Position numbers and translations under genes: made by a program. DNA of 64,000 nt from Anaerotalea alkaliphila (GTDB lineage Bacteria; Bacillota; Clostridia; Lachnospirales; Vallitaleaceae). The notes beneath the pieces were generated by a model. That model did not search any database, was not told where the DNA came from, and worked only from the letters and a program-made list of their open reading frames with translations. The DNA is taken from contig NZ_JAAEEH010000015.1 of the NCBI RefSeq assembly GCF_010179735.1, forward strand, positions 1-64,000. The letters run 5' to 3'. This document shows, piece after piece, positions 26,236 to 35,209 of this stretch (the first letter of the stretch is position 1; each line of letters begins with the position of its first letter).

Positions 26236-27264
26236 TCAGAGTCGCCTGTACTTCTTCAGGGCCAGGACGTTGGCGGTGGCGAAGAGCAGGCAGGTGGCCG
26301 CCAGCACCCCCATGTGGAGCAGGATTTCCTCGAATCCGGTTCCACGGATCATGATGTTGCGGAGGGCGTCGGCCACATACCAGAGGGGCATCCCCCGCCC
26401 GGCCATCTGGAGGGGCTTCGGCATGGTCCCCAGGTCGAAGAGCCCCGAGAAGAAGAGCTGGGGAACGATGACCACGGGGACGAACTGGATCATCTGGAGT
26501 TCGTTGTCGGCGAAGGCGGAGATGAAGGTTCCGATGGCCAGGCCGACCATGGCCGTCAGGGAAGTCACCGCCAGGACCAGGGGGAAGGAGCCTACCATGA
26601 AGATGCCCAGGACCCGGATGGAGTACCAGGCGATGAGGCCCGACTGGAGGACGGCGAAGAAGCCGAACCCCAGGATGTAGCCGGCGACCACCTCCCACCG
26701 CCGCAGGGGCGTGGCCAGGATCCGCTCCAAGGTCCCGTTGTTCCGTTCGCCGATGAAGGAGACCCCGGCGATGAGGAACACGAAGAAAAAGACATAGAAG
26801 CCGATCAGGATGGGGCCGAAGCTGTCGAAGGCGGCCATGTCCTTGTAGCCGTGGAGGTAAGTGACCTCCAGCAGGGGAGGCCGGGCGATGGAGCGTGGGG
26901 GCTCCCGAAGGACGGCTTCCACCAGACGCTGGACAGCCATGCTTTTTCCGGGGTCGCTGCCTTCCATCTCCAGGGTGGGCAACCCGTTGGAGAAGTCCAC
27001 CACACCGTCCACCAGGTCCTTTGCCAGGGCCATTTCCGCTCCATATGCGTCGTACCGGAAGAGGACCGCATCCTTCTCCTCCAGCCGTTCCACGAAGGAG
27101 GCGGGGGCGTTCACGATGCCGATCCGGGGGTTGTACTCCTCGCTGTTGAAAATAAGGGACATGAGTGTCATCACGAAAATCGGGGAGAGGACCATCAGCG
27201 CCATGGTGCGCCAATCGTGGCCCAGCTGGCGGAGGATCCTCAGGGCGACGGCCCATATCCTCAT
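26236..27264 (-). CDS. ABC-2 type multidrug exporter permease
   Basis: This 342-aa protein is of YhhJ/YbhR/LinL type: one N-terminal helix, a large external domain to about 150, then five to six helices, with GERNNGTLERILATPLRRWE being the typical ABC-2 cytoplasmic motif and PQLFFSGLFDLGTMP a later loop. The start at 27264 follows GGAGG and overlaps the stop of the ATP-binding gene by 4 bases (ATGA), so the two are translationally coupled. Confidence 0.92.
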   Translation of the reverse strand: MRIWAVALRILRQLGHDWRTMALMVLSPIFVMTLMSLIFNSEEYNPRIGIVNAPASFVERLEEKDAVLFRYDAYGAEMALAKDLVDGVVDFSNGLPTLEMEGSDPGKSMAVQRLVEAVLREPPRSIARPPLLEVTYLHGYKDMAAFDSFGPILIGFYVFFFVFLIAGVSFIGERNNGTLERILATPLRRWEVVAGYILGFGFFAVLQSGLIAWYSIRVLGIFMVGSFPLVLAVTSLTAMVGLAIGTFISAFADNELQMIQFVPVVIVPQLFFSGLFDLGTMPKPLQMAGRGMPLWYVADALRNIMIRGTGFEEILLHMGVLAATCLLFATANVLALKKYRRL

Positions 27265-28004
27265 AGGCCTCCACCCCCCAACCGGATGAAAGCCTCTTCG
27301 ATGGTTTGTGCATCCGCAGCCGCCTTGACCTCCCCGGGAGAGCCGGAGCCGATCAGACGGCCTTCCCGGAGCATCCCCAGGGTGTCGCATTTTTCCGCTT
27401 CATCCATGGCGTGGGTGCTGATGATGATGGTCACGCCCGCATCCTTTTGACGGTAAAGCTCCTCCCAGATGGTCTGGCGCAGGAGGGGGTCCAGGCCGAT
27501 GGTGGGTTCGTCCAGGATCAGGACCGGCGGCTGGTGGAGCAGGGCAATCCCCAGGGAAAGGCGGCGTTTCATGCCCCCGGAATATTCCCGGACCAGGCGG
27601 TCGGCGTCGGGGGTCAGTCCCAGGAGATCCAGCACCACCTGGATCCGCTCCTTTTTCCGGGACCGTCCCAGGGGGTACATGGAGGCGAAGAAGCCCATGT
27701 TCTCCCGGGCGGTCAGGTCCCCGTAAAGGGCGTCCGCCTGGGCCATGTAGCCGATCCGGCCCATCATGGAAAGCCGGGGGAGACGCTCTCCCAGAAGATG
27801 GACCACCCCCCGGTCGGGACGGTCGATGCCTGCGACCAGACGGATCAGAGTGGTCTTGCCGGAGCCCGAAGGTCCCAGCAGCCCCAGGATTTGGGCATGG
27901 CCCAGGCGCAGGCTGATGTCGAACAGGACCTGCTTCCTTCCGTAGGACCTGTCCACATGCTCCACGATGACGCAATGGGTGTTCCGTTTAGTTGCCTCTT
28001 CCAT
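27261..28004 (-). CDS. ABC transporter ATP-binding protein (multidrug type)
   Basis: This 247-aa protein has Walker A GPSGSGKTT, signature YSGGMKRRLSLG, Walker B VLILDEPTIGLDP and STHAMDEAE. It heads the three-gene exporter operon (ATPase, permease, HlyD-like adaptor) transcribed leftwards. The start at 28004 is chosen because AGGGGGG sits 6 bases before it; the ATG at 28010 is too close to that site. The frame stays open far upstream, but no sensible start exists there. Confidence 0.92.
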   Translation of the reverse strand: MEEATKRNTHCVIVEHVDRSYGRKQVLFDISLRLGHAQILGLLGPSGSGKTTLIRLVAGIDRPDRGVVHLLGERLPRLSMMGRIGYMAQADALYGDLTARENMGFFASMYPLGRSRKKERIQVVLDLLGLTPDADRLVREYSGGMKRRLSLGIALLHQPPVLILDEPTIGLDPLLRQTIWEELYRQKDAGVTIIISTHAMDEAEKCDTLGMLREGRLIGSGSPGEVKAAADAQTIEEAFIRLGGGGL

Positions 28005-28088
28005 GCCCATCCCCCCTTTCTTGTCATGCTGGAAAGTACTGCATACCTCCATGCTATACCAAAAACGGCCTTCCGTAAAGCACCAAAT

Positions 28089-28123
28089 GGTCCGCGGGGA
28101 CGGTTCTTCCGGCCCAAACTTGG
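28089..28123 (+). repeat. REP-like palindromic repeat, copy 1
   Basis: The core GGGGACGGTTCTTCCGG lies in a 35-base unit. A near-identical unit in reverse orientation lies at 28269-28310 (one base indel and a few mismatches). From memory the GGGGACGGTTCTT core resembles REP elements common in Clostridia near TnpA-REP transposases. The 331-base space 28005-28335 otherwise holds the divergent promoters and hairpins. Confidence 0.55.
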
Positions 28124-28166
28124 GCAGATGAAAACCCTCCGGACCCGTGAAAAAAAAGCTGTTTTG

Positions 28167-28175
28167 TGGTATGAT
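28167..28175 (+). promoter_or_regulatory. Extended -10 promoter of corA
   Basis: TGGTATGAT (TGn plus TATGAT) lies about 160 bases before the corA start, implying a long structured leader. The -35 is poor. Confidence 0.35.
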
Positions 28176-28228
28176 GAAGGTGCCGGAACAACGAGGCGTT
28201 TCATGGAAGCGGATTAAGTATGGGAGGG

Positions 28229-28266
28229 GGGCGGCCCGGATTTTCGCAGGAGAATCCGGGCCGCCC
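28229..28266 (+). repeat. Strong hairpin in the corA leader
   Basis: A perfect 14-bp GC-rich stem GGGCGGCCCGGATT with a 10-nt loop and no T tract. It lies between the two REP-like units and within the predicted corA 5' leader; it may be part of the repeat or an RNA control structure. Confidence 0.6.
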
Positions 28267-28268
28267 TT

Positions 28269-28310
28269 GGACCAGGACTGGTCCGGAAGAACCGTCCCCC
28301 GGACCAGTCC
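28269..28310 (-). repeat. REP-like palindromic repeat, copy 2 (inverted)
   Basis: This is the reverse-oriented partner of 28089-28123. It can fold by itself as a 12-bp stem (GGACTGGTCCGG with its complement at 28299-28310). Confidence 0.55.
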
Positions 28311-28335
28311 CAACCGTGCAGACAGGAGGTGGAAC

Positions 28336-29394
28336 ATGCGGCTGCTGGACCCTTTCAACATCAACCATCTGAAGAAAAGCGGCGTGGGGGAACTGCCGGG
28401 GAGCCTGAATTACACCGGGACCCACAAGAAGGTGGAGGTCACCCTGGAGGTCCTTGCCTATGGCAAGGACGGGTGCCAAAGGTACCTGCTGCGGGACATC
28501 GACGAACTCCAGATTGAAGACAAGAAATACTGGATCAACGTGACCGGACTCCATGACATCGAGCTGATCAGGAAGATCGGGGAAAAGTTCCAGGTGCACC
28601 TTCTGGACCTGGAGGATGTGGTCCACGTGTCCCAGAGAAGCAAGATAGAAATACGGGAAGGGTACTTGTTCTCCATCTTCAAGATGGTGTACCTGAAGGA
28701 GGAGCTGGTCCAACACGAACATGTATCCATGGTGCTTGCGGACAAGGTGCTGATCTCCTTTCAGGAAATCGCCGGGAACGTCTTTGACGGAGTGAAGGAG
28801 CATCTGGTGCAAGGGAACGGGAGGATCCGTGCCATGCCCATCGATTACCTCTTCTATTCCCTGTTGGATGCCCTGACCGACCAGTACTTCCTGATCATCA
28901 ACAGCTTCGCCTCCGCCTTCAACGAACTGGAGGTGAAGGTCCTGGAGGAGAACCTCTCCAACACCGATGAAGTCTACCGCCTTCGAAAGGAGCTCCTCTA
29001 CCTGATGAGCGTCATCGGCCCGATCAGGGAAGCCATCCAGAACTTCACCATGGGGGAAAGCGACTACTTCAGCCACGGGATCATCCCCTATTATGCGGAC
29101 CTCATGGACCACCTGAAGCAGATTTCCGATTCGGTGAAATCCTACCGGGAGATGACCGACAGCCTTTACGCGATGCAGATGGCCAAGGTGAGCACGGACA
29201 TGAACAAGACCATCATGACGCTGACGGTGTTCTCCACCATCTTCATACCGCTTTCGTTTCTGGCCGGGGTGTTCGGGATGAACTTCAAATATTTTCCCGG
29301 AATGGATTACCGCAATGCGATCCATATCTTCACCGCAGTCTGTGTGGCGATTGCCGCCGGCATGCTGAGCTATTTCAAATTGAGGAAATGGTAG
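28336..29394 (+). CDS. corA: CorA family magnesium/cobalt transporter
   Basis: This 352-aa protein has a large N-terminal cytoplasmic domain, a long helical stalk (about 190-285), then two C-terminal transmembrane helices. The GMN signature that forms the ion selectivity filter is present in LAGVFGMNF near residue 315. It mediates Mg2+ (or other divalent metal) uptake as a pentamer in the membrane. The start at 28336 follows GGAGGT. The predicted leader carries strong hairpins but I do not recognise an M-box. Confidence 0.95.
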   Translation: MRLLDPFNINHLKKSGVGELPGSLNYTGTHKKVEVTLEVLAYGKDGCQRYLLRDIDELQIEDKKYWINVTGLHDIELIRKIGEKFQVHLLDLEDVVHVSQRSKIEIREGYLFSIFKMVYLKEELVQHEHVSMVLADKVLISFQEIAGNVFDGVKEHLVQGNGRIRAMPIDYLFYSLLDALTDQYFLIINSFASAFNELEVKVLEENLSNTDEVYRLRKELLYLMSVIGPIREAIQNFTMGESDYFSHGIIPYYADLMDHLKQISDSVKSYREMTDSLYAMQMAKVSTDMNKTIMTLTVFSTIFIPLSFLAGVFGMNFKYFPGMDYRNAIHIFTAVCVAIAAGMLSYFKLRKW

Positions 29395-29442
29395 GGATGT
29401 GGCTGCTGGAGGAGTTGTGGGAGGACTGGAAGGAGGAGTGTC

Positions 29443-30564
29443 ATGGAAAAGAGAAAGTTAGGAAATACGGGACTGGAGACGACGGTGCTGGGGTTCGGCG
29501 GATTCCATCTCTGCGAGGTCCCCTATCCGGTGGCGGCGGAGCTGCTGAACGCCTATCTGGACGGAGGCGGCAACTACATCGAGACCGCCCCCAGCTACGG
29601 GGACGGGGAATCGGAAATCAAGATCGGCCGGGCCGTGGCCCACAGGAGGAACGAGTACGTCCTGGCGACCAAGGCCCACGACCGGGACTATGCGGGTTGC
29701 AAGGCACGGCTGGAGCAGAGCCTGCAAAACCTCCGTACGGACCGCATCGACCTGCTGCTGATGCATGCGGTGGACTCCAACGAGACGCTGGAGAAGATAC
29801 TCTCCCCGGACGGCGCCCTTAGGGCCGCGGAGGAGGCGAAAATCCAGGGGAAAATCGGGCACATCGGCATCTCCATGCACGGCCAGCCGGACGTACTGGT
29901 GGAGGCCCTTAAGCGGTACGACTTCGAAGCGGTCATGACCACCATAAACTATTTCGACCACTGCAATTTCCCCTCGATCCTGGGAGAGCTGGTCCCGCTG
30001 GCCCGGAAAAAAGGGGCCGCCGTCATCCTGATGAAGGCTCTGGGGGACGGGTATCTCCATAGAAGTCCGGAGGCGGCCTTCCGGTTTGCCCTGAGCCAGC
30101 CGGTTTCCGTAGTGGTCGCTGGAATCAACACCAGGGAGATGCTGGAGATGGACCTGGAGCTGGTCGGAACCCACCGGCCGATGACGGAGGAAGAGGTGGA
30201 GGGACTGCTGCGGACGGCCCCGGAACTGGGCAACTATGTATGCCGCCAATGCGGCGCCTGTGCCGGTTGTCCACAGGGCATCGACATTCCCGGAATCTTC
30301 CTTCTGGAGGGGATCTTCGACCGCCAGATGGGGGACGGGGATGTGGCGGATGCGGGGAACTATGCCCTGAAGGAGCGGTTGAAGCACTGGTTTGGAACCA
30401 AGGAGCGGGCGGAAAGGGAATACGCGGCCCTGGACATCGATGCGAAAGCCTGTACCGGCTGTGGAGAATGCATGCCCAAATGCCCCTATGCTGTTGATAT
30501 CATCGCCAAGCTCAGGAACGTGGACTACAAGCTGGACAGGGAATACGGAAAAATCTACGAGTAG
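29443..30564 (+). CDS. Aldo/keto reductase with C-terminal ferredoxin-like region
   Basis: In this 373-aa protein, residues 1-265 are the AKR TIM barrel, with YIETAPSYGDGESE (catalytic Tyr), LATKAH (Lys) and LLMHAV (His). Residues ~268-280 (CRQCGACAGCP) and ~345-360 (CTGCGECMPKCPY) are Fe-S cluster ligand sets. This AKR-ferredoxin fusion is widespread in anaerobes, where it may use a cluster for electron transfer in place of, or besides, NADPH. The SD AGGAGG precedes the start. It lies between corA and a lipoprotein hydrolase on the same strand. Confidence 0.92.
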   Translation: MEKRKLGNTGLETTVLGFGGFHLCEVPYPVAAELLNAYLDGGGNYIETAPSYGDGESEIKIGRAVAHRRNEYVLATKAHDRDYAGCKARLEQSLQNLRTDRIDLLLMHAVDSNETLEKILSPDGALRAAEEAKIQGKIGHIGISMHGQPDVLVEALKRYDFEAVMTTINYFDHCNFPSILGELVPLARKKGAAVILMKALGDGYLHRSPEAAFRFALSQPVSVVVAGINTREMLEMDLELVGTHRPMTEEEVEGLLRTAPELGNYVCRQCGACAGCPQGIDIPGIFLLEGIFDRQMGDGDVADAGNYALKERLKHWFGTKERAEREYAALDIDAKACTGCGECMPKCPYAVDIIAKLRNVDYKLDREYGKIYE

Positions 30565-30583
30565 ACGCCATAAGGAGAAGAAC

Positions 30584-31954
30584 ATGGAAAAAAGACTGCG
30601 GATCCTGCTGACGATGCTTTGCCTTGCCCTGCTGGGGATGGCATCCTGCAAGGTGAAGGACCCGGAAGGGCAAGAAAAGAACGCCCCGTTCGCAATGACG
30701 GAAGCGTATGCGCGGACGGAAGGGGCCGCCTACCTGGAGGACCTGCTGGAGGGAAGGTACGAGGACGCATACGGGAACCATCCCCACGACAGTGCAATGA
30801 CCAAGGCGGTCGGTCCCGAGCGGTATGAGGAGATTTTCATCCAGGTGATCCAGACCTACGGAGAGTTTGTGGGCTACACCGGGGAAGAGATTTCGGAAAA
30901 AGGGGACTACACCATCTACACCCGGGGGCTCGCCTTTCGGACAGCGTCCCTGAACGCCAACGTGGTCTTCGACAAGAAGGGGCTGATTTCCGGTTTTAAT
31001 TTCACCCCCCACACCTTCGAAGCCCAGGACGACGCCCCCCTGCCCCAAGGCCTGCGGGAGGAGGAAAAGACCTTCGGCCTGGAAGGGTTCCCGCTGCAGG
31101 CCAGGATCACCCTTCCGGAGGGGGAAGGCCCCTTCCCGGCGGTGGTCCTGGTCCACGGCTCCGGCCCCAACGACATGGACGAGACCATCGGACCCAACAA
31201 GCCTTTCCGGGACCTGGCCTGGTCCCTGGGCCAAAAGGGGATTGCGGTGTTCCGGTACGACAAGCGGACCTACACCCACGGCCAGGCGGTGGCTCAGGAC
31301 AAGGGGTTCACCGTGCAGGGGGAGACCATCGACGACGCGGCGGAGGCGGTCCGGTTCGTCTCCTCCCTGCCGGAGGTGGACGGATCCAGGATCTTCGTTC
31401 TGGGGCACAGCCTGGGGGCCCATCTGGTGCCGCGGATTGCAGAGGCCGCTCCCGAGGCGGCGGGCTTCATGATGGCGGCGGGCATGCTCACAAGCCTGCC
31501 GGAGCTCTTCCCCTACCAGGTGGAGTACCTGGCCATGCTGGACGGCACATTGAGCCCGGAAGAGGCGGAAAATCTGGATCGGACCAGGGAACTGGCGGAG
31601 AAGGCAAGGTATCCGGAACGGATCGGGGCGGACGAGTCCGTCCTGGGGGCCTACAAGGCCTACTGGGAGGACCTGGCCGCTTACGACCCGTTGGGCATGG
31701 CCAAAGCCATGGTCAAGCCCGTGCTGGTCCTCCACGGGGAGCGGGACTACCAGGTCCCGCTGAAGGAATATGAGATCATGCGGGAAGCGCTGGAGGAAAA
31801 GGAGAACTACAGCTTCCGGCTCTATCCCGGCGTCAACCACCTGCTCATGGAGGGGGAGGGGATACCCTCTCCGGCAGAGTACCAGGTGAAGAACCAGGTC
31901 CATCCGCCCCTCGTGGAGGACGTGGCGGAATTCATCAAGGGAAACCAAAGATAA
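30584..31954 (+). CDS. Lipoprotein alpha/beta hydrolase with DUF3887-like N-domain
   Basis: This 456-aa protein has a signal peptide with lipobox LGMASC (Cys at about residue 22). Residues ~35-140 resemble the DUF3887 (NTF2-like) domain often placed before such hydrolases, and residues ~160-450 form an alpha/beta hydrolase with VLVHGSGPND, nucleophile elbow GHSLGAH and a C-terminal VNHLLM His. It is probably an extracytoplasmic esterase or acyl hydrolase; the substrate is unknown. It lies 13 bases before an ABC exporter. Confidence 0.9.
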   Translation: MEKRLRILLTMLCLALLGMASCKVKDPEGQEKNAPFAMTEAYARTEGAAYLEDLLEGRYEDAYGNHPHDSAMTKAVGPERYEEIFIQVIQTYGEFVGYTGEEISEKGDYTIYTRGLAFRTASLNANVVFDKKGLISGFNFTPHTFEAQDDAPLPQGLREEEKTFGLEGFPLQARITLPEGEGPFPAVVLVHGSGPNDMDETIGPNKPFRDLAWSLGQKGIAVFRYDKRTYTHGQAVAQDKGFTVQGETIDDAAEAVRFVSSLPEVDGSRIFVLGHSLGAHLVPRIAEAAPEAAGFMMAAGMLTSLPELFPYQVEYLAMLDGTLSPEEAENLDRTRELAEKARYPERIGADESVLGAYKAYWEDLAAYDPLGMAKAMVKPVLVLHGERDYQVPLKEYEIMREALEEKENYSFRLYPGVNHLLMEGEGIPSPAEYQVKNQVHPPLVEDVAEFIKGNQR

Positions 31955-31967
31955 CAGGAGGACTTTT

Positions 31968-32693
31968 ATGCTGCAGATACGTAACCTGACGAAAACCTAC
32001 GCAAAAGGCGGCGTGAAGGCGGTGGACAACATTTCCTTCCATGTGGAACAGGGGGAGATTTATGGCTTCCTGGGCCCCAACGGCGCCGGAAAGACAACCA
32101 CCATCAAGATGATCACCGGCCTGCTGAAGCAGGACGGGGGGACGGTCCGCATCAACGGATTCGACACCCTGGTGGACCCCCTGGAAGCCAAGTCGAAGAT
32201 CGGCTATGTGCCGGACAACCCCCAGGTCTACGAGAAGCTGAAGGGGGTGGAGTACCTGAACTTCATGGCGGACGTCTACCGGGTGACGAAGACGGACCGG
32301 CAGGAGCGGATGGCCAGATACCTGCAGCTGTTCGATCTGGAGGCCGCGGCGGGGGACCTGATCGACTCCTATTCCCACGGAATGAAGCAGAAGATCGTCC
32401 TGACGGGGGCCCTGCTCCACGACCCGGACCTCTTCGTCCTGGACGAGCCCATGGTGGGGCTGGACCCGAAATCCGCCTTCAACCTGAAGGAGGTCATGCG
32501 GGACATGTGTGGGCTGGGAAAAACGGTGTTCTTCTCCACCCATGTCCTGGAGGTGGCGGAAAGGATCTGCGACAGGATCGCCATCATCGACAAGGGCCGG
32601 ATCATTTCCGAGGGAACCATGGAGGAATTGCGGGCCAAGGCGGGCAGGGAGGAATCCCTGGAACAGATTTTCCTGGAGGTGACGGGCGCATGA
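31968..32693 (+). CDS. ABC transporter ATP-binding protein
   Basis: This 241-aa protein has Walker A GPNGAGKTTT, signature YSHGMKQKI (SHGM variant, common in BcrA/CcmA-like exporters), Walker B LFVLDEPMVGLDP and STHVLE. Its stop overlaps the following permease start (ATGA), forming a two-gene exporter. SD is AGGAGG. Confidence 0.93.
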   Translation: MLQIRNLTKTYAKGGVKAVDNISFHVEQGEIYGFLGPNGAGKTTTIKMITGLLKQDGGTVRINGFDTLVDPLEAKSKIGYVPDNPQVYEKLKGVEYLNFMADVYRVTKTDRQERMARYLQLFDLEAAAGDLIDSYSHGMKQKIVLTGALLHDPDLFVLDEPMVGLDPKSAFNLKEVMRDMCGLGKTVFFSTHVLEVAERICDRIAIIDKGRIISEGTMEELRAKAGREESLEQIFLEVTGA

Positions 32694-34375
32694 GGGAAAT
32701 CCTTATCCTGACCAGGGCCGCGCTGGTCAACAATTTCAATCTCCACGGCCTGCATCCCAGGAACTACAGGACAAAAAGGGCGAGGCTCATGCTGCTCTTC
32801 TTCGTGGTCATCTTCCTATCCCTCATCCCTTCCTATGTGCTGTACATCCGTTTCGTCCGGCAGGTGGGGATGTCCCTGCTGATGATCAACCAGGAACGGT
32901 ATTTCATCGGCCTGTTCCAGCATATGGCCGTATTCCTGGTTTTCTTCCTGGGACTGATGTATGTCCTGTCCTACTACTATTTTTCCAGGGACACGGACAT
33001 GCTGATCCCCCTTCCGGTAAAGGGGCGTTCCATCGTCGTTTCCAAATTCCTCGCCGTGCTGGTTTTCGAGTATCTGGTCGTAGGCGTGTTCTTCATTCCG
33101 GTGCTGGCGGTGAACGCCTCCTTCGCCGGGAGCGGCCTCTGGTATTTCCTGCGGGCGGCCTATGTTTTCCTGCTGGTGCCGGTCCTGCCCTTGGCCATAG
33201 CCTCCATCCTGGTCATCGCCCTCATGCGGGTGACGAACGTGAAGGGGAGGAAGGATCTCATCCGCCTGGCGGGCATGTTCCTGTTCCTGTTTTTTGTCCT
33301 GGGCGGGCAGATCTTCGTGCAGAACCGGATGATGCAGGTGCCGCCGGGGGAGGAGCAGGCGTTCTTCGCCCAGCTTTTCCAGGACAGCAAGGCCCTCATC
33401 GACATGCTTTCCAGGGTCAATCCCCTTTCCGGATGGAGCTCCCAGGCGCTGTACGTCAAGGGGGCGGGGGTCCTGGTCCCCCTGGCCCTGCTGGGAGTGT
33501 CCAATGCCGGGGCGTTCCTGCTGATGGTTCTGGCGGGAGAGAAGCTGTATCTGGGAGGGATCGTCGGAGGGAAGGAGTCCCAGGCCAGGAAAAAGGCCCT
33601 CACCAGGGAGCAGATGGAGAAGGCCGCGGGGAAGCCCGCCAAGGCTGTCCTGTCCATCTTCAAGGTGGACTTCCTGACGCTGATGAAGACGCCGATCTTC
33701 ATGTTCAACTGTGTGAGCATCGTGGTGCTGGTCCCATTCCTGCTGCTGGCCATGCCGGTCCTTACAGGGACGGTGTCTGGAATGGAGATGCTTCAGGGGC
33801 TCCTGGTGGAACACCGTACCTTGTTCACCTTTGGGACCGCCGGGGCCCACATGCTGCTTGCGGCGATGAATCCCACGGCCTCCACCGCCTTCTCCCGGGA
33901 GGGGAAATGCTTCTGGATCACCAGGACCATCCCCGCCCGGCCCTGGGAGCAGATCGGGGGCAAGGCCCTGTCCCCCTTGCTGCTGCAGGTGGTAACGGTG
34001 GCGGTGGTTTCCGGAGGCATCCGGTTCCATCTGCCCATGAGGGCCACCGACCTGGCGTTGGCCGCCCTGTTGGGCATCGCCGGCTCCCTGCCCCTGATCC
34101 TGCTGGGCCTGCTCATAGACATCAACAGGCCGCTCCTCTCCTGGGACAACCCCCAGAGGGCGGTGAAACAGAACATGAACGTGCTTTTTGCCATGGGGGC
34201 GGGAGCCCTGTTGACGGCGGGCATCGGGTTTGCCGCCTACCGGATGATCCGTGCGGAGGTGTCTGCACTCCTCCTCTCCGGTTCCATCCTTTTTGTGCTG
34301 CTCCTGCTGGCGGCCCTTCTCTACAGGGTCCTGGTCCGGCGGATGCTGACACGGTTTGCGACCATCGAGGAATAG
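32690..34375 (+). CDS. Large multi-spanning ABC exporter permease
   Basis: This 561-aa protein has about 12 hydrophobic segments, starting near residues 32-52. It resembles the large 'ABC transporter permease' family (about 550 aa) paired with CcmA-like ATPases in Clostridia. There is a cytoplasmic basic loop near 300 (SQARKKALTREQMEKAAG). It is coupled to the preceding ATPase by a 4-base overlap. The transported compound is unknown. Confidence 0.85.
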   Translation: MREILILTRAALVNNFNLHGLHPRNYRTKRARLMLLFFVVIFLSLIPSYVLYIRFVRQVGMSLLMINQERYFIGLFQHMAVFLVFFLGLMYVLSYYYFSRDTDMLIPLPVKGRSIVVSKFLAVLVFEYLVVGVFFIPVLAVNASFAGSGLWYFLRAAYVFLLVPVLPLAIASILVIALMRVTNVKGRKDLIRLAGMFLFLFFVLGGQIFVQNRMMQVPPGEEQAFFAQLFQDSKALIDMLSRVNPLSGWSSQALYVKGAGVLVPLALLGVSNAGAFLLMVLAGEKLYLGGIVGGKESQARKKALTREQMEKAAGKPAKAVLSIFKVDFLTLMKTPIFMFNCVSIVVLVPFLLLAMPVLTGTVSGMEMLQGLLVEHRTLFTFGTAGAHMLLAAMNPTASTAFSREGKCFWITRTIPARPWEQIGGKALSPLLLQVVTVAVVSGGIRFHLPMRATDLALAALLGIAGSLPLILLGLLIDINRPLLSWDNPQRAVKQNMNVLFAMGAGALLTAGIGFAAYRMIRAEVSALLLSGSILFVLLLLAALLYRVLVRRMLTRFATIEE

Positions 34376-34392
34376 GAAGGAGGTGGTGACCC

Positions 34393-35169
34393 ATGGGATA
34401 TCTGCGGATGCTGGCCAAGGTGTTGGTCTTTCTCCTGGTGGTGGTGCTGGGGGCAGGATGGGTGGTCTGGCTGGAGGTGGAGCGGACGATTCTGGACGAC
34501 TCCTATTACGGAGCCCTGGTTGTGGAAGGCAAGATGCCCTTCCAGGTGGAGAGGCGCCTGTCGGAGCTGGTGCCGGGGGAGGTGACGGAGCAACTGGAAG
34601 AACTGGAAGGGACGATACTGGGGGCACCGGTCGCCTCCGCCATCGGGAGGGTCATCGAGGATACACGGTTGACCCTGGAGACCCAGGCAGTGGTGGAGGA
34701 CGTGCTGGATTACCTGGAGGGGAGAAGGGAGGTCCTGGAAACGGCCGTGGACCTGGGGCCCAGCAAGGAATTGGTGGGGACCTACCTGACGGAGGAGCTG
34801 GACAGGTTGTCCCTGCCACCGTTCCTGCGCCCGGAGGAAGGCCAGATGCGGGTTGCGGCCGCAGCGGTGCTGGAAGGAATGGGTGTTCCGGACCGGGTGT
34901 TCCTTCGGGACATGCTGGGGGAGGAGGAGCTGGGCCGGCTGGAGAAAGCCCGGACCTGGATCGGAAGGGTCCGGAGGGGCTTCCAGGTGGCTCCAGCGGT
35001 GTTCGCCGTGCTGCTCTTGTGCAGCTTCGGGTTGCTGGGCTGGAAGCGGGGGTTGGCCTTCTTCGGGACGGGGGTCCTGGTGGCCTGCCTTCTGGGTCTG
35101 GGGGTCTGGATGTTTTGGGCCGCCCCCTTTTTGCAGGACCTGATCCTGCGGGATGTGGAATTTTGGTGA
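34393..35169 (+). CDS. Hypothetical membrane protein, 258 aa
   Basis: I do not recognise this protein. It has an N-terminal transmembrane helix (about 8-26), a ~170-residue acidic, helical extracytoplasmic region (ELVPGEVTEQLEELEG), and two C-terminal helices (about 200-245). The topology suggests an envelope sensor or anchor. It starts 17 bases after the permease gene with GGAGG and could be cotranscribed with that exporter. Confidence 0.7.
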   Translation: MGYLRMLAKVLVFLLVVVLGAGWVVWLEVERTILDDSYYGALVVEGKMPFQVERRLSELVPGEVTEQLEELEGTILGAPVASAIGRVIEDTRLTLETQAVVEDVLDYLEGRREVLETAVDLGPSKELVGTYLTEELDRLSLPPFLRPEEGQMRVAAAAVLEGMGVPDRVFLRDMLGEEELGRLEKARTWIGRVRRGFQVAPAVFAVLLLCSFGLLGWKRGLAFFGTGVLVACLLGLGVWMFWAAPFLQDLILRDVEFW

Positions 35170-35209
35170 ACGTTCGTGGAAATGGATTCGTTGCTGGGAG
35201 GCGATGGAG

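Noticed and set aside
28176-28335. Possible magnesium (M-box) riboswitch in the corA leader
   Set aside because: The leader has strong hairpins, but they are explained by REP-like repeats and I cannot see the conserved M-box core.
29398-29460. Short frame MWLLEELWEDWKEEC between corA and the aldo/keto reductase
   Set aside because: It runs on out of frame across the reductase gene with no own ribosome binding site; probably leader sequence.
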